A DNA stretch of 64,000 nucleotides from Microbacterium protaetiae (GTDB lineage: Bacteria > Actinomycetota > Actinomycetes > Actinomycetales > Microbacteriaceae): assembly GCF_004135285.1 (NCBI RefSeq), contig NZ_CP035494.1, forward strand, positions 1 to 64,000, given 5' to 3'. This document shows positions 34,394 through 42,588 of this stretch, piece by piece. A model generated the notes under the pieces. The model was not told the origin of the DNA, ran no database searches, and saw only the letters and a program-made list of their open reading frames with translations. The position numbers and the translations under genes are program-made. The stretch's first letter is position 1; every line of letters begins with the position of its first letter.

Positions 34394-35019
34394 TCGCCGA
34401 AGACGACGCGCTGCTGCGCGAGGGGATGGCCTTGTTGCTGCGCAACGAAGGCTTCGACGTCGTGGCGACCGTGGACAACGGCGATGATTTTCTCGCGCTG
34501 CTGGATGAGGCGGATGCCGCGGTGCTGGATGTGCGGATGCCTCCGACCTTCACGAACGAGGGGTTGATCGCCGCCGAAGAGGCCCGTCGGCGGCGACCGG
34601 GCTTTCCCGTGCTGGTGCTGTCGGCATATGTCGAAGACCGCTATGCCGGACGGCTGCTGGCCGAGGGTGCCGAAGGCCTGGGCTATCTGCTGAAAGAGCG
34701 CGTCGGCCGGGTGGCGGCATTCACCGACGCGCTCCGACGTGTTGCCGACGGCGGCACCGTGATGGATCCGGAGGTCATCTCGCAGCTGTTGAGCAGGCGC
34801 CGTGCCGATGACCCGATCCAGTCACTCACTCCCCGCGAGCGTGAAGTGCTCGGGCTCATGGCGGCCGGCCTGGACAATGCCACTATCGCGGCGCGCCTGT
34901 TCGTCAGCGAGACGGCCGTGAGCAAACACATCGGCAACATCTTCGCGAAGCTCGGCCTGTCGACCAGCGACAGCGGTCATCGCCGCGTCTTGGCCGTGTT
35001 GGCCTACTTGCGCACCTGA
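34381..35019 (+). CDS. LuxR-family response regulator
   Basis: A 212-residue NarL/FixJ-type regulator. The receiver has acidic residues EDD at 7-9, phosphoacceptor D50 in AAVLDVRMP, and the conserved Lys in GYLLKERVG. The C-terminal LuxR helix-turn-helix contains LTPREREVLGLMAAGLDNAT and TAVSKHIGNIFAKLGL. It partners the histidine kinase that overlaps its start. Probable target: the FtsX-type transporter facing the pair. Confidence 0.92.
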   Translation: MRVVIAEDDALLREGMALLLRNEGFDVVATVDNGDDFLALLDEADAAVLDVRMPPTFTNEGLIAAEEARRRRPGFPVLVLSAYVEDRYAGRLLAEGAEGLGYLLKERVGRVAAFTDALRRVADGGTVMDPEVISQLLSRRRADDPIQSLTPREREVLGLMAAGLDNATIAARLFVSETAVSKHIGNIFAKLGLSTSDSGHRRVLAVLAYLRT

Positions 35020-35037
35020 GACGGCTCGTCGGCGCGA

Positions 35038-35496
35038 CTACGCCGGTTCTGGTCTGTGCGCCGCGAGCGTCTTGGCCAGGAGTGCATGCAGTTGCCGGCG
35101 CTCCTGGTCGTCGAGGCCGACGAGCAGTTCGTCCTGCGCCAGATCGGCATCGTGCTGGATCTCATCGAGATATCGTGCGCCCGAGGGCGTGAGGGTCACG
35201 AGATTGCGACGGCGATCGCCCGGATCGGGCTTGCGATCGACGCGGGCGTCGGCCTCGAGCCGACCGATGATGCCACTGACGTCATTGCGATCGATCCCGA
35301 GTCTGCGGCAGAGCTGCGCCTGGCTGAGCGGCCCGAACTCCTCCAGCGCGGCGAGCACGGCGAAGTCGGATCGCGCCGTGAGTGGCATGTGGCGAGCGGT
35401 CATCCGCGCTCCGAGGGTGGAGACCTTGTGCGCCTGCCAGCTCGTGAGGGCGCTCAGCCGCGCCGGTGTGTGGAACTCGTCGTCGGTGTCGACCAT
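35038..35496 (-). CDS. MarR family transcriptional regulator
   Basis: A 152-residue winged-helix regulator (AQLCRRLGIDRNDVSGIIGRLEADARVDRK with the wing DPGDRRRNLVTLTPSG). It diverges from a short-chain dehydrogenase, and three copies of TTGG-N4-CCCAA lie between them. The most likely role is repression of that dehydrogenase and of itself, relieved by an aromatic or electrophilic ligand. Confidence 0.9.
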   Translation of the reverse strand: MVDTDDEFHTPARLSALTSWQAHKVSTLGARMTARHMPLTARSDFAVLAALEEFGPLSQAQLCRRLGIDRNDVSGIIGRLEADARVDRKPDPGDRRRNLVTLTPSGARYLDEIQHDADLAQDELLVGLDDQERRQLHALLAKTLAAHRPEPA

Positions 35497-35512
35497 CTCC
35501 CCAGACTAACCG

Positions 35513-35568
35513 TTGGCCGACCCAACAGATACGTGATACATTGGCCATCCCAACGTTGGTTACCCCAA
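35513..35568. promoter_or_regulatory. Three MarR operator boxes TTGG-N4-CCCAA
   Basis: Exact matches at 35513-35525, 35541-35553 and 35556-35568. Each is a near-palindrome (TTGG/CCAA); the second and third are 15 bp apart, the first 28 bp from the second. A -10-like TACATT at 35537-35542 and the TTGGCC at 35513-35518 as -35 (18-bp spacing) would put the boxes directly over the promoter of the dehydrogenase. Confidence 0.82.
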
Positions 35569-35617
35569 CGGTATCCCGACCGCCACCCTGGCGGTCACCT
35601 GAACTGGAGCCCTCTTC

Positions 35618-36361
35618 ATGTCTGATCTCACCTCAGTCCCGCCGCTGCCCGGACGCCGGGTTCTCATTCCCGGCGGCACCGGCGGCGTCGGCGAAGGCGC
35701 AGTGCGCGCCTTCCTCGCCGCCGGCGCAGACGTCATCGTCCCCACCCGCAGCCAGCGCCGGGCCGACGAGTTCCGCGGTCTGCTGGGCGCTGCCGCCACC
35801 AAACATCTGCACCTTTTCGAGCACGATTACACGAGCTTCGCCGGCGCAGCCGCACTGGTCGCGACGATGCTCGAACGGCTCGGTGGAATCGACGATGTCG
35901 TGGCCACCATCGGCGGCTGGTGGTCTGGCAAGCCGCTCTGGGAGATCGACGAGACCGACTGGCAGAGCGCCTTCGTGAACCTTGCGACCACTCACATGGC
36001 CGTGCTGCGAGCGAGCTTGCCACACATGACGGATGTCGGCGCATACTCGATCATCGTCGGAGAGTCGGCGTACGTCCCGATACCCGGAAGCGGCCTGGTG
36101 AGCATGGAGCAGACGGCACTCCAGATGATGCACCAGGTTCTGGTGGCAGAACTGCAGGGTGCCAAGCGGGCGTTTCTGCTCGAGCTCGGCCCCGTCGCGA
36201 CCCGCTTCGTCGCCTCGCCAGACCCCGCGCAGGTCACCTCGGAACTTGTCGGCCGGGTTGCCGTGGCAGCCTCTGCCTCAGCCGAACCCGGGCGGGTGGT
36301 GACGCTGCTGGATCAGACGCAGGCGGCCGCCGCGCTCGCCTCATTCAGCGCGGCGCGGTGA
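35618..36361 (+). CDS. Short-chain dehydrogenase/reductase
   Basis: A 247-residue Rossmann-fold oxidoreductase. The dinucleotide loop is GGTGGVGEGAVRAFL near residues 17-31, and the catalytic region contains YSIIVGESAYVPIPGSGLVSMEQ. The usual SxnYxxxK triad is atypical: a lysine is missing at the expected place after Tyr, so catalysis may be altered. It is controlled by the divergent MarR gene through the three boxes between them. Its 3' end overlaps another marR gene on the opposite strand by 21 bases. Confidence 0.8.
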   Translation: MSDLTSVPPLPGRRVLIPGGTGGVGEGAVRAFLAAGADVIVPTRSQRRADEFRGLLGAAATKHLHLFEHDYTSFAGAAALVATMLERLGGIDDVVATIGGWWSGKPLWEIDETDWQSAFVNLATTHMAVLRASLPHMTDVGAYSIIVGESAYVPIPGSGLVSMEQTALQMMHQVLVAELQGAKRAFLLELGPVATRFVASPDPAQVTSELVGRVAVAASASAEPGRVVTLLDQTQAAAALASFSAAR

Positions 36362-36814
36362 GGAGGAGATCCCCGCGCCGGGGGCTTGTTCGACCAACCG
36401 GGCAAGCATCTCTGCGAACACCGCTCGCTCACTCACCGACAGCGGTTCGAACGATGCGCGAAGAACAGCATCCATCGCCTTCGTGGCGTCTTCGAGCACT
36501 CGTGCACCCTCAGAGGTGAGCTCGGGACGAATCGCCCGGCCCGGCCCGCTCGTGCGGCGAATCAGTCCCCGCGCCTCCATCCGGGTCGCGAGGGTGCCGA
36601 AGGCCTGATCGGTCTGGAATGTCAGAACGGCGAGGTCGTGCAGCGAGGCGCCGGGGTGCGCGCGAAGGTGACGCAGGGCGTCCCACTGAACGATCGAGAT
36701 CCCCAGCGGTTTCAACGCCTCATTGCCGGCTCGATGGTGCTTGACCTGCAGGCGCTTCACCGCCTGCCCGAGCTGCTGCACCGTCATCGCCATACTGTGA
36801 CGATAGTCCATCAC
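36341..36814 (-). CDS. MarR family transcriptional regulator
   Basis: A 157-residue winged-helix regulator (ASLHDLAVLTFQTDQAFGTLATRMEARGLIRR, wing GPGRAIRPELTSEG). Start choices at 36814, 36811 or 36793 cannot be separated. It diverges from the DHA2-type MFS gene at 36856 with only 41 bp between; that gap holds AT-rich half-sites including the perfect ATATC-TT-GATAT. It is the expected repressor of the exporter. Confidence 0.88.
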   Translation of the reverse strand: MMDYRHSMAMTVQQLGQAVKRLQVKHHRAGNEALKPLGISIVQWDALRHLRAHPGASLHDLAVLTFQTDQAFGTLATRMEARGLIRRTSGPGRAIRPELTSEGARVLEDATKAMDAVLRASFEPLSVSERAVFAEMLARLVEQAPGAGISSSPRRAE

Positions 36815-36831
36815 ACAAGATGTTTATCTCA

Positions 36832-36843
36832 ATATCTTGATAT
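36832..36843. promoter_or_regulatory. Operator between marR and MFS exporter
   Basis: ATATC-TT-GATAT is a perfect inverted repeat, and AAGAT at 36818 with ATCTT at 36834 adds overlapping half-sites. The whole 41-bp gap is AT-rich in contrast to its surroundings, as expected for a shared divergent promoter/operator. Confidence 0.65.
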
Positions 36844-36855
36844 AAGGTTACTGAT

Positions 36856-38328
36856 ATGGGAGAGACAACCACCTCGCCGCCGGCTACGGCTGGCGCGACA
36901 TCCACCCCCGAACGGCAGCGCAGCGGCTCGGCGACCATCGCCTTCGCGTGGATCGCAATGCTGGTCAGCTACCTGCCGTTCTCGGCCGTCAACGGAGGTC
37001 TCGGCCTGATCGGCGCCGACGCCCAGGCGAGCACCGCCGACCTGCAATGGGTCACCGACGCCTTCACCGTCGCGCTGGTGGCAGCCGTTCTCGCCGGTGG
37101 ACGGCTCGGCGACCGCTTCGGACGCCGTCGCACGACACTGCTCGGGCTCGTGCTCACCAGCGCCTGCTCGGCGATCGGCCTGATCGCCGGCGTGCTCGCG
37201 ACCGCGCCGACCGGACCGGCTTCGGCGGCCATCCCGCTGCTCTGGCTGGCACAGGCCGTCGGCGGCGTCGGCGCAGGCCTGGTGATGTCGGCGACACTGC
37301 CGCTGATCGTCGTCACCGCTTCGACCCCTGCTGCCCGCGACCGCGCGGTCGGTGTCTGGGCCGCGGCCAATGTCATCGGGCTCGGCGGCGGCCCCTTCAT
37401 CACAGGGGCGGCCACTGCCGTTGCCGGCTGGCCGGCGCTGTTCGTTCCCACCGGCATCCTGGCCCTGGCCACCATCGCCTTCGGACTCGTCGCCGCTCGC
37501 GAGAGCCGCTCTGCGAGTCACTCGCCGCTTCACCTGGGCGGACTTGTCACGGGTGTGGCGGGGACCGTGCTGCTCGTGTTCGGAGCGATCCGCGCCGGTT
37601 CTCACGGATGGGTAGATGCCGGAGCCCTCGTGTCGCTGGCTGGCGCGGTGCTGCTGCTCGCCGCGTTCGTCGCGATCGAGCTGCGCAGCCGTCAGCCGAT
37701 CATCGACCCGCGGCTGTTCCGCTCCGGCGCTTTCAGCGCCGCCGGGCTCTGTGCCGCCGTCGCTCTTTTCGCGATGGTGGGCCTGGTGTTCGTGGTGAGC
37801 GTCTCGCTCGCACACAGCGGCGTGCACCCGTCAGGAATCGCCCTGCAGATCGGCTGCCTGTTCGCCGGCAACGTGGCGGCCAGCATCGCCGCCGGTCCGC
37901 TGCTCGCGCGTGTGCCGGCATCCGCCCTTCTGATCGGGGGGCTGCTGATAGCGGCTGCCGGAAGCGCCGCGCTGCTGACCCTCGCGGAGGTGACATCGGT
38001 GTTCGGGCTCTCGGGGCGCCTCATCGTGATCGGAATCGGGTGCGGGTTCACCGTCGCGACCGCCGCCGCATTGGCGGTGCGAGCGGTGCCACCGGAGCAA
38101 TCGGGGATGGCCGGCGTCGCGAACAACACCCTGCGTCAGATCGGTGGCGCGCTCGGGGCCGCGGTCATCGGCGCGGTGTTCACGGTGACACCGGGTGACG
38201 CCCCAGCCACCGGCGACCCCGCCCTGACGGCTCTGCACACGACGGCCTTGCTGCTGGTCGCTGTCATCCTCATCACTTCAGCCATCAGCGCGGTGCTGAT
38301 GGCCACCACCAGAAAGAGCACCACATGA
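36856..38328 (+). CDS. DHA2-type MFS exporter
   Basis: A 490-residue fourteen-helix transporter: STADLQWVTDAFTVALVAAVLAGGRLGDRFGRRRTTLLG holds the loop motif after helix 2, and about fourteen hydrophobic segments follow. The SSxxLQW-type motif is typical of drug exporters of the EmrB/LfrA group. It is divergent from a MarR repressor and overlaps an alpha/beta-hydrolase gene by four bases, so hydrolase and pump likely handle the same compound. Confidence 0.87.
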   Translation: MGETTTSPPATAGATSTPERQRSGSATIAFAWIAMLVSYLPFSAVNGGLGLIGADAQASTADLQWVTDAFTVALVAAVLAGGRLGDRFGRRRTTLLGLVLTSACSAIGLIAGVLATAPTGPASAAIPLLWLAQAVGGVGAGLVMSATLPLIVVTASTPAARDRAVGVWAAANVIGLGGGPFITGAATAVAGWPALFVPTGILALATIAFGLVAARESRSASHSPLHLGGLVTGVAGTVLLVFGAIRAGSHGWVDAGALVSLAGAVLLLAAFVAIELRSRQPIIDPRLFRSGAFSAAGLCAAVALFAMVGLVFVVSVSLAHSGVHPSGIALQIGCLFAGNVAASIAAGPLLARVPASALLIGGLLIAAAGSAALLTLAEVTSVFGLSGRLIVIGIGCGFTVATAAALAVRAVPPEQSGMAGVANNTLRQIGGALGAAVIGAVFTVTPGDAPATGDPALTALHTTALLLVAVILITSAISAVLMATTRKSTT

Positions 38329-39104
38329 CGACGAATTCCACCCTCATCATCACCACGACCGACGGCGAGATCCCGGTCACGGTCGACGACCGCGGCAGCG
38401 GACGCGCCGTACTGCTTCTGCACGGCGGCGCAGGCCCGGCATCCGTCACCGGATTCGCCGAGCTGCTCGCCGACCGCGCCGGCGCGCGGGTCATCACCCC
38501 GACGCATCCAGGATTCGGGGGCACCCCGCGTCCCACCGCACTGGCAACCGTCGCCGGCCTCGCCAGACTCTATGCCGGACTGCTGGATGCCCTCGACCTT
38601 GAGGAGGTCACCGTGATCGGCAACTCGCTCGGCGGATGGATCGCCGCCGAGCTCGCCCTGCGCCACTCCCCGCGTGTCAGCCGCGTGGCGCTCGTCGACG
38701 CGGTCGGCATCGAGAGCGCACAGCATCCGGTGGCCGATTTCTTCGCGCTCACCCCCGCGCAGATCGCGCAACGCAGCTACAACGACCCCACGAAGGCCGT
38801 CATCCCCGACCCTGCGACACTGCCGCCCGCGGCCCAGCAGATCGTGCTCGGCAACCGCGATGCGCTTGCCGTCTACGGTGGCGTGATGATGGATGCCGCG
38901 CTGGCCGACCGGCTCGGGTCGATCGATGTGCCCGCACTTGTCGTCTGGGGCGAGGCAGACCGGATCGCAGACCCTGACTATGGCCGTGCCTACGCTGCCG
39001 CCATCCCCGGCGCCCGCTTCACGCTGCTCGAGCGGACCGGCCACGTGCCGCAGCTCGAAACGCCCGAGCTGCTCTGGGACGCGCTGCGCGAGTTCGTCGC
39101 ATAG
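38325..39104 (+). CDS. Alpha/beta hydrolase
   Basis: A 259-residue serine hydrolase with the oxyanion element VLLLHGGAGPAS, nucleophile elbow VIGNSLGGWIAAELAL, the Asp region near LVVWGEADRIADPDYG and the final His in LERTGHVPQLETPE. All triad members are present. It is translationally coupled to the MFS exporter and placed under the same MarR control. Substrate unknown. Confidence 0.9.
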   Translation: MTTNSTLIITTTDGEIPVTVDDRGSGRAVLLLHGGAGPASVTGFAELLADRAGARVITPTHPGFGGTPRPTALATVAGLARLYAGLLDALDLEEVTVIGNSLGGWIAAELALRHSPRVSRVALVDAVGIESAQHPVADFFALTPAQIAQRSYNDPTKAVIPDPATLPPAAQQIVLGNRDALAVYGGVMMDAALADRLGSIDVPALVVWGEADRIADPDYGRAYAAAIPGARFTLLERTGHVPQLETPELLWDALREFVA

Positions 39105-39114
39105 TCGCGCCTGG

Positions 39115-39462
39115 CTATTGCTGGTTCGCGAGGAATTGGGTGAGCTGGTCGCGGGTGGCGTCAAGACTTCGCGCCTTGGCGTCCATATCGTCGCGGATCT
39201 CGGCGACGCGCTGCATGAGCGCGCTGCAGTCCCCCGCAATCGGGCCCGCGTCGCCGGTGCACGGAAGGACGCGCGAGACAAGTTCGGAGGGGAAACCGAG
39301 ACCGAAGAGCGTTCGGATCGTGGTCACCGTCTGAACGGCGGTGTCGTCGAACTCGCGGTACCCGTTCGGTCGACGCTCGGACCGCAGCAGCCCGGTCTGT
39401 TCGTAATAGCGGATCGCCCGGGGACTCGCCCCCGTCTCGCGGCTGAGCTCTCCGATTCTCAC
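39115..39462 (-). CDS. MerR family transcriptional regulator
   Basis: A 115-residue regulator with the MerR helix-turn-helix and wing (RIGELSRETGASPRAIRYYE and GLLRSERRPNGYREF) and a C-terminal coiled coil (IRDDMDAKARSLDATRDQL). One Cys (VLPCTGDAGP) and another (IAGDCSALM) occur before the coiled coil. The GTG at 39462 has GAGGGG eight bases upstream, better than the GTG at 39471. It diverges from an NAD-dependent epimerase-like gene whose promoter has the long spacer expected for MerR control. Confidence 0.87.
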   Translation of the reverse strand: MRIGELSRETGASPRAIRYYEQTGLLRSERRPNGYREFDDTAVQTVTTIRTLFGLGFPSELVSRVLPCTGDAGPIAGDCSALMQRVAEIRDDMDAKARSLDATRDQLTQFLANQQ

Positions 39463-39479
39463 GACGTGCACCCCTCGAC

Positions 39480-39511
39480 TTGACCTTGACGTTAGCGTCA
39501 CAGTTTACCGT
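39480..39511 (+). promoter_or_regulatory. MerR-type promoter with dyad in a 20-bp spacer
   Basis: TTGACC (39480-39485) and TACCGT (39506-39511) are separated by 20 bp, longer than normal. The spacer carries TGACG-TTAG-CGTCA (39487-39500), the usual MerR-family dyad. MerR proteins twist such promoters into an active form. It drives the epimerase-like gene at 39554. Confidence 0.75.
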
Positions 39512-39514
39512 CGA

Positions 39515-39543
39515 TTCTGCACAGGCAAAGTGCCTGTGCAGAA
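39515..39543 (+). promoter_or_regulatory. 13-bp perfect hairpin in the 5' leader of the epimerase gene
   Basis: TTCTGCACAGGCA-AAG-TGCCTGTGCAGAA lies directly at the predicted transcription start and ends 10 bases before the ATG at 39554. As RNA it would be a very stable 5' hairpin just before the ribosome site (AGAAGGG). It could protect the message end, limit translation, or be a second operator. Confidence 0.7.
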
Positions 39544-39553
39544 GGGACGAGAG

Positions 39554-40471
39554 ATGAAGGTCTTTCTCACGGGCGGCACCGGATACGTGGGCTCGGTGCT
39601 ACGGGAACACCTGCTCGCCGCGGGGCACGAGGTCGACGCGCTCGCGCGCACGACCGCGGGTGCGCAACGGCTCACCGCGGCGGGTGCGACCGTGGTGCGC
39701 GGGTCGCTGGCCGATACCGGTGTGCTTCGCGCTGCGGCAGCACGCGCAGAGGCGGTGGTGCACGCGGCGTTCGACGGCGCGATGACCGACGATGCCGCGG
39801 CGACCGAGCTCGCCGCTGTGCGTGCCCTGGCCGCGGGTGCAGGCGAGTCGAAAACCGCCAAGCCGGTGCTGTACACGAGCACGGGGCTCGTCTACGGGAT
39901 CGATCCGCGCCAGGACCGTCATGAAGACGCGCAGCTGCCCGAGCGCAGCGCGCAGCCCGTCAAGGGCGAAGGGGAACGGGCTCTTCTCACGGCCGAGGGC
40001 ATCACTCCCATCGTCTTCCGTGCCGCGCTCGTGCACGGCCGCGGCGGGTCGAAACTGGTCACCGGTCTGATCAGCAGCGCCGCATCCACGGGCGCGGCGC
40101 CCTATATCGACGAGGGTGCGCACGTCTGGGATGCCATCGATGTCGACGACCTCGCGAATCTCTACGTCGCCGCCCTGGCACATCCCCTTGCCGGCGTCTA
40201 CAACGTCAAGGGCGAGCACCCCTTCACGATGCGCGAACTCGCGCAAGCGGTCAGTACAGTGACCGGGGCGCAACCGGTCTCGCTCCCCCGCGAGAGCGCG
40301 TCCGCGACTCTCGGCCCGCTCGCGCTCGTGCTCGGCGCACCCGGCTTGCTGGCCGGAGACAAGGCCCGGAGCACATTCGACTGGACGCCGGTGGGCGGCT
40401 CGCTCCTCGACGACATCCGCGACGGCAGCTACCGCGACGTTACTGCCCGCACCGCCGGTGTGGGTGCGTGA
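39554..40471 (+). CDS. NAD-dependent epimerase/dehydratase family protein
   Basis: A 305-residue extended short-chain dehydrogenase. The dinucleotide loop is LTGGTGYVGSVL, and the catalytic YxxxK-like region is altered (STGLVYGIDPRQDR). The C-terminal half contains HVWDAIDVDDLANLYVAAL, a common motif in atypical SDRs of the NmrA/YwnB type. Regulated by the divergent MerR gene. Its last 32 bases overlap the convergent membrane-protein gene. Confidence 0.85.
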   Translation: MKVFLTGGTGYVGSVLREHLLAAGHEVDALARTTAGAQRLTAAGATVVRGSLADTGVLRAAAARAEAVVHAAFDGAMTDDAAATELAAVRALAAGAGESKTAKPVLYTSTGLVYGIDPRQDRHEDAQLPERSAQPVKGEGERALLTAEGITPIVFRAALVHGRGGSKLVTGLISSAASTGAAPYIDEGAHVWDAIDVDDLANLYVAALAHPLAGVYNVKGEHPFTMRELAQAVSTVTGAQPVSLPRESASATLGPLALVLGAPGLLAGDKARSTFDWTPVGGSLLDDIRDGSYRDVTARTAGVGA

Positions 40472-40892
40472 CGTCTTCCGTTGCCTCCTGCCGGGGCGCA
40501 CGGCGGTCCCGCAGGATCGTCAGGACGATGACCGCAACTCCGATCAATGCCACGATGGCGTTCGCGGCGGTGAGCGCGATCGCCTCACCGCCGGTCGTTC
40601 CCTCGAGGTGTGCGAGGTGGAAGAAGAAGTGCGGCACGGAGAAGATGGAGTAGGCCAGCGCCGCGGGGATCACGAAGTGCGCCTTCGGCACGAAGAACGC
40701 TATGCCGAGAAGAAGCGCGATGCCGAGGCTCGCTCCGCCGAAGTCGCGAGCATAGTGCTCGCTGAACGGCGGGGTCAGGTCGACCGTGGGGAAATACCGG
40801 TAGAAGGTCTCGGGCGAGATCGCGTTCCACGCGCCGACCACCAGCTCGTCCAGGAACAGGATGGCGAGCCCGATGCGTATGACGACAGTCAT
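40440..40892 (-). CDS. Small four-helix membrane protein
   Basis: A 150-residue membrane protein with four hydrophobic segments (about 3-19, 45-65, 72-95, 105-130) and the motif SPETFYRYFPTVDLTPPFSEHYARDFGGASLG. Homologous proteins of unknown function are widespread in actinobacteria. It overlaps the NAD(P)-binding gene upstream by four bases. No function can be assigned. Confidence 0.78.
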   Translation of the reverse strand: MTVVIRIGLAILFLDELVVGAWNAISPETFYRYFPTVDLTPPFSEHYARDFGGASLGIALLLGIAFFVPKAHFVIPAALAYSIFSVPHFFFHLAHLEGTTGGEAIALTAANAIVALIGVAVIVLTILRDRRAPRQEATEDVTHPHRRCGQ

Positions 40893-41644
40893 GACGTCGG
40901 CCCTGACTGGGTGGTGAGCCACTCATCAAAGGTCACCCGGGCACGGCGCGTGCCGCGCGCGGGAAGGAGCGTGCCATCGCGCATACTGCGCCCCCAGGCT
41001 CCCGGGAGCGGCACTTGGATGACCGGGCGAGATCTCCCGATCGCGGCGAGGTAGCGCCGCACCAGATCCGCCATGTTCTCTTCGCGCGGACCGGCGAGAT
41101 CGGGCTCGAGGCCCCGAGGCTCGCCGCACGCGATCGCCACGAGCTCGGTGGCGACCTCGGTCGCCGCGATCGGCTGCGACCGCATGGTCGGCACCACCTG
41201 CCAGGGACCGACTTTGCCGTGTCCGACCAGCTGCTTCGCAAAGTCGTGGAACTGCGTGGTCCGAAGCAGCGACCACCCGCCGCCCACCGCCTGCAGGATC
41301 TGTTCCTGGGCCGCCTTACCCGCGTAGTAATTGGCGTTGACCTTCGCGGCGCCGATGATCGAGATGGCGACATGATGCGGTACCTCGGCTGCGCGTTCGG
41401 CGGCCAAGAGGTTGCGTGTGACGGTGCCGAAGAAGTCGACGAACTGCTTCGTGGAGGTGGTACTCGTTGCAGAGGCATCGATGACCGCCGTTGCCCCGGC
41501 CAGGGCCGGGGCCAGTCCCGCTCCGGTCATCAGATCCACACCCGAGCTGCGACTGATCGGCACCGGTTCGTGCCCTGCGATACGCACCGCGTCCATGACG
41601 CAGCTGCCGAGAGCACCGGTCGCGCCCGCGACGACGATCTTCAT
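40889..41644 (-). CDS. NAD(P)H-binding atypical SDR
   Basis: A 251-residue Rossmann-fold protein (MKIVVAGATGALGSCVMDAV) of the NmrA/complex-I-NDUFA9-like group. It lacks the catalytic Tyr-Lys pair of typical SDRs. Such oxidoreductase genes are frequent partners of ECF41 sigma factors, and a truncated ECF41 gene lies divergently at 41773. However, no TGTCACA/CGTC promoter is visible upstream of this copy. It is coupled to the small membrane protein. Confidence 0.83.
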   Translation of the reverse strand: MKIVVAGATGALGSCVMDAVRIAGHEPVPISRSSGVDLMTGAGLAPALAGATAVIDASATSTTSTKQFVDFFGTVTRNLLAAERAAEVPHHVAISIIGAAKVNANYYAGKAAQEQILQAVGGGWSLLRTTQFHDFAKQLVGHGKVGPWQVVPTMRSQPIAATEVATELVAIACGEPRGLEPDLAGPREENMADLVRRYLAAIGRSRPVIQVPLPGAWGRSMRDGTLLPARGTRRARVTFDEWLTTQSGPTS

Positions 41645-41772
41645 CGTGCCGACGCTTTCGACTCGAGCTGTTCCCACAGCGACGAACGTTCGGTGCACAG
41701 GATCATTGTGTTCATACCCTTCATGACCGCACAGCGAGCCCGGATGTGAGGCGATTCCTCACATTTGAGTCG

Positions 41773-42321
41773 GTGAGCACTGCGCTACTGGTCGTCCTCG
41801 AGTCCATGACACCGGCCGAGCGTGTCGCATTCGTCCTCCATGATGTGTTCGCCGTGCCGTTCGACGAGATCGCCGACATCGTCGGCCGCACGCCTGCGGC
41901 ATCCCGTCAGCTCGCGGCCTCAGCCCGACGGCGCGTAGAGCGAGCCCGCCGCAGCAGGGTGTCTCGTGCAGAACACGACGAGGTCGTGCGCGCTTTCGCC
42001 GCAGCGGCACGAACCGGCGACATCACCCGCCTGGTCGCCGTGCTCGATCCCGACGTCGTGCTGCGATCCGACGGCGGCGGAGTCGTCACTGCGGCCCGCA
42101 ACCCGATCTTCGGGGCGGACAAGGTCGCGCGCTTCCTGTTCGGCGCGCTCAACAAGAACCCGAACGCCACGGTCCTCGAGCAGGAGACGCCCGACGGTCT
42201 CGGCTTTGCCCTCTGGGACGAAGGACGCATCATCGGCGTGGTGACCCTCGACGTCGCCGCCGACGTTGTCACTGACGTGCGCATGATGATGAATCCGCAC
42301 AAGCTCAGTCTCTGGAATTGA
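41773..42321 (+). pseudogene. ECF41 sigma factor remnant (region 4 plus SnoaL domain, region 2 missing)
   Basis: A 182-codon frame starting at a GTG. It begins at ALLVVLESMTPAERVAFVLHDVFAVPFDEIADIVGRTPAASRQLAASARRRV, i.e. sigma region 4, and continues through a SnoaL-like domain with DGGG (in LRSDGGGVV) and the terminal NPHKL, both hallmarks of ECF41. Region 2, needed for core RNA polymerase and -10 binding, is absent. The full-length paralogue at 42589 shows what is missing. It may be dead, or act as a dominant regulator. TGTGAGG-N5-CCTCACA at 41745-41763 lies just upstream. Confidence 0.75.
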
Positions 42322-42588
42322 CTCTCGTCTGACTCCTCAATGAGTTTCCGGGTCGCGACCTTGGCTGGGGCGCCGGCGCGGTGCCTGGCCCGATAATCAG
42401 GCCAGCATGCCCATGCAACCCAACTGTAGTTGAACTGCGGCCCCGGCGATGGCGGCCGCGGAACCGCCGAACACGGAGGATACGGTGATCAGCGGTTGTC
42501 ACGGCCCGGTGGAGATCGACGTGCTCGGGCATATTCTGATCCATCTCTTGATCAATCTCTGACGGGACGTTCATCGCCGCGATCAGGC

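Noticed and set aside
41745..41763. TGTGAGG-N5-CCTCACA inverted repeat as an ECF41 or operator site
   Set aside because: It does not match the ECF41 promoter format and lies at the broken end of the sigma fragment. Kept only as a note in that entry.
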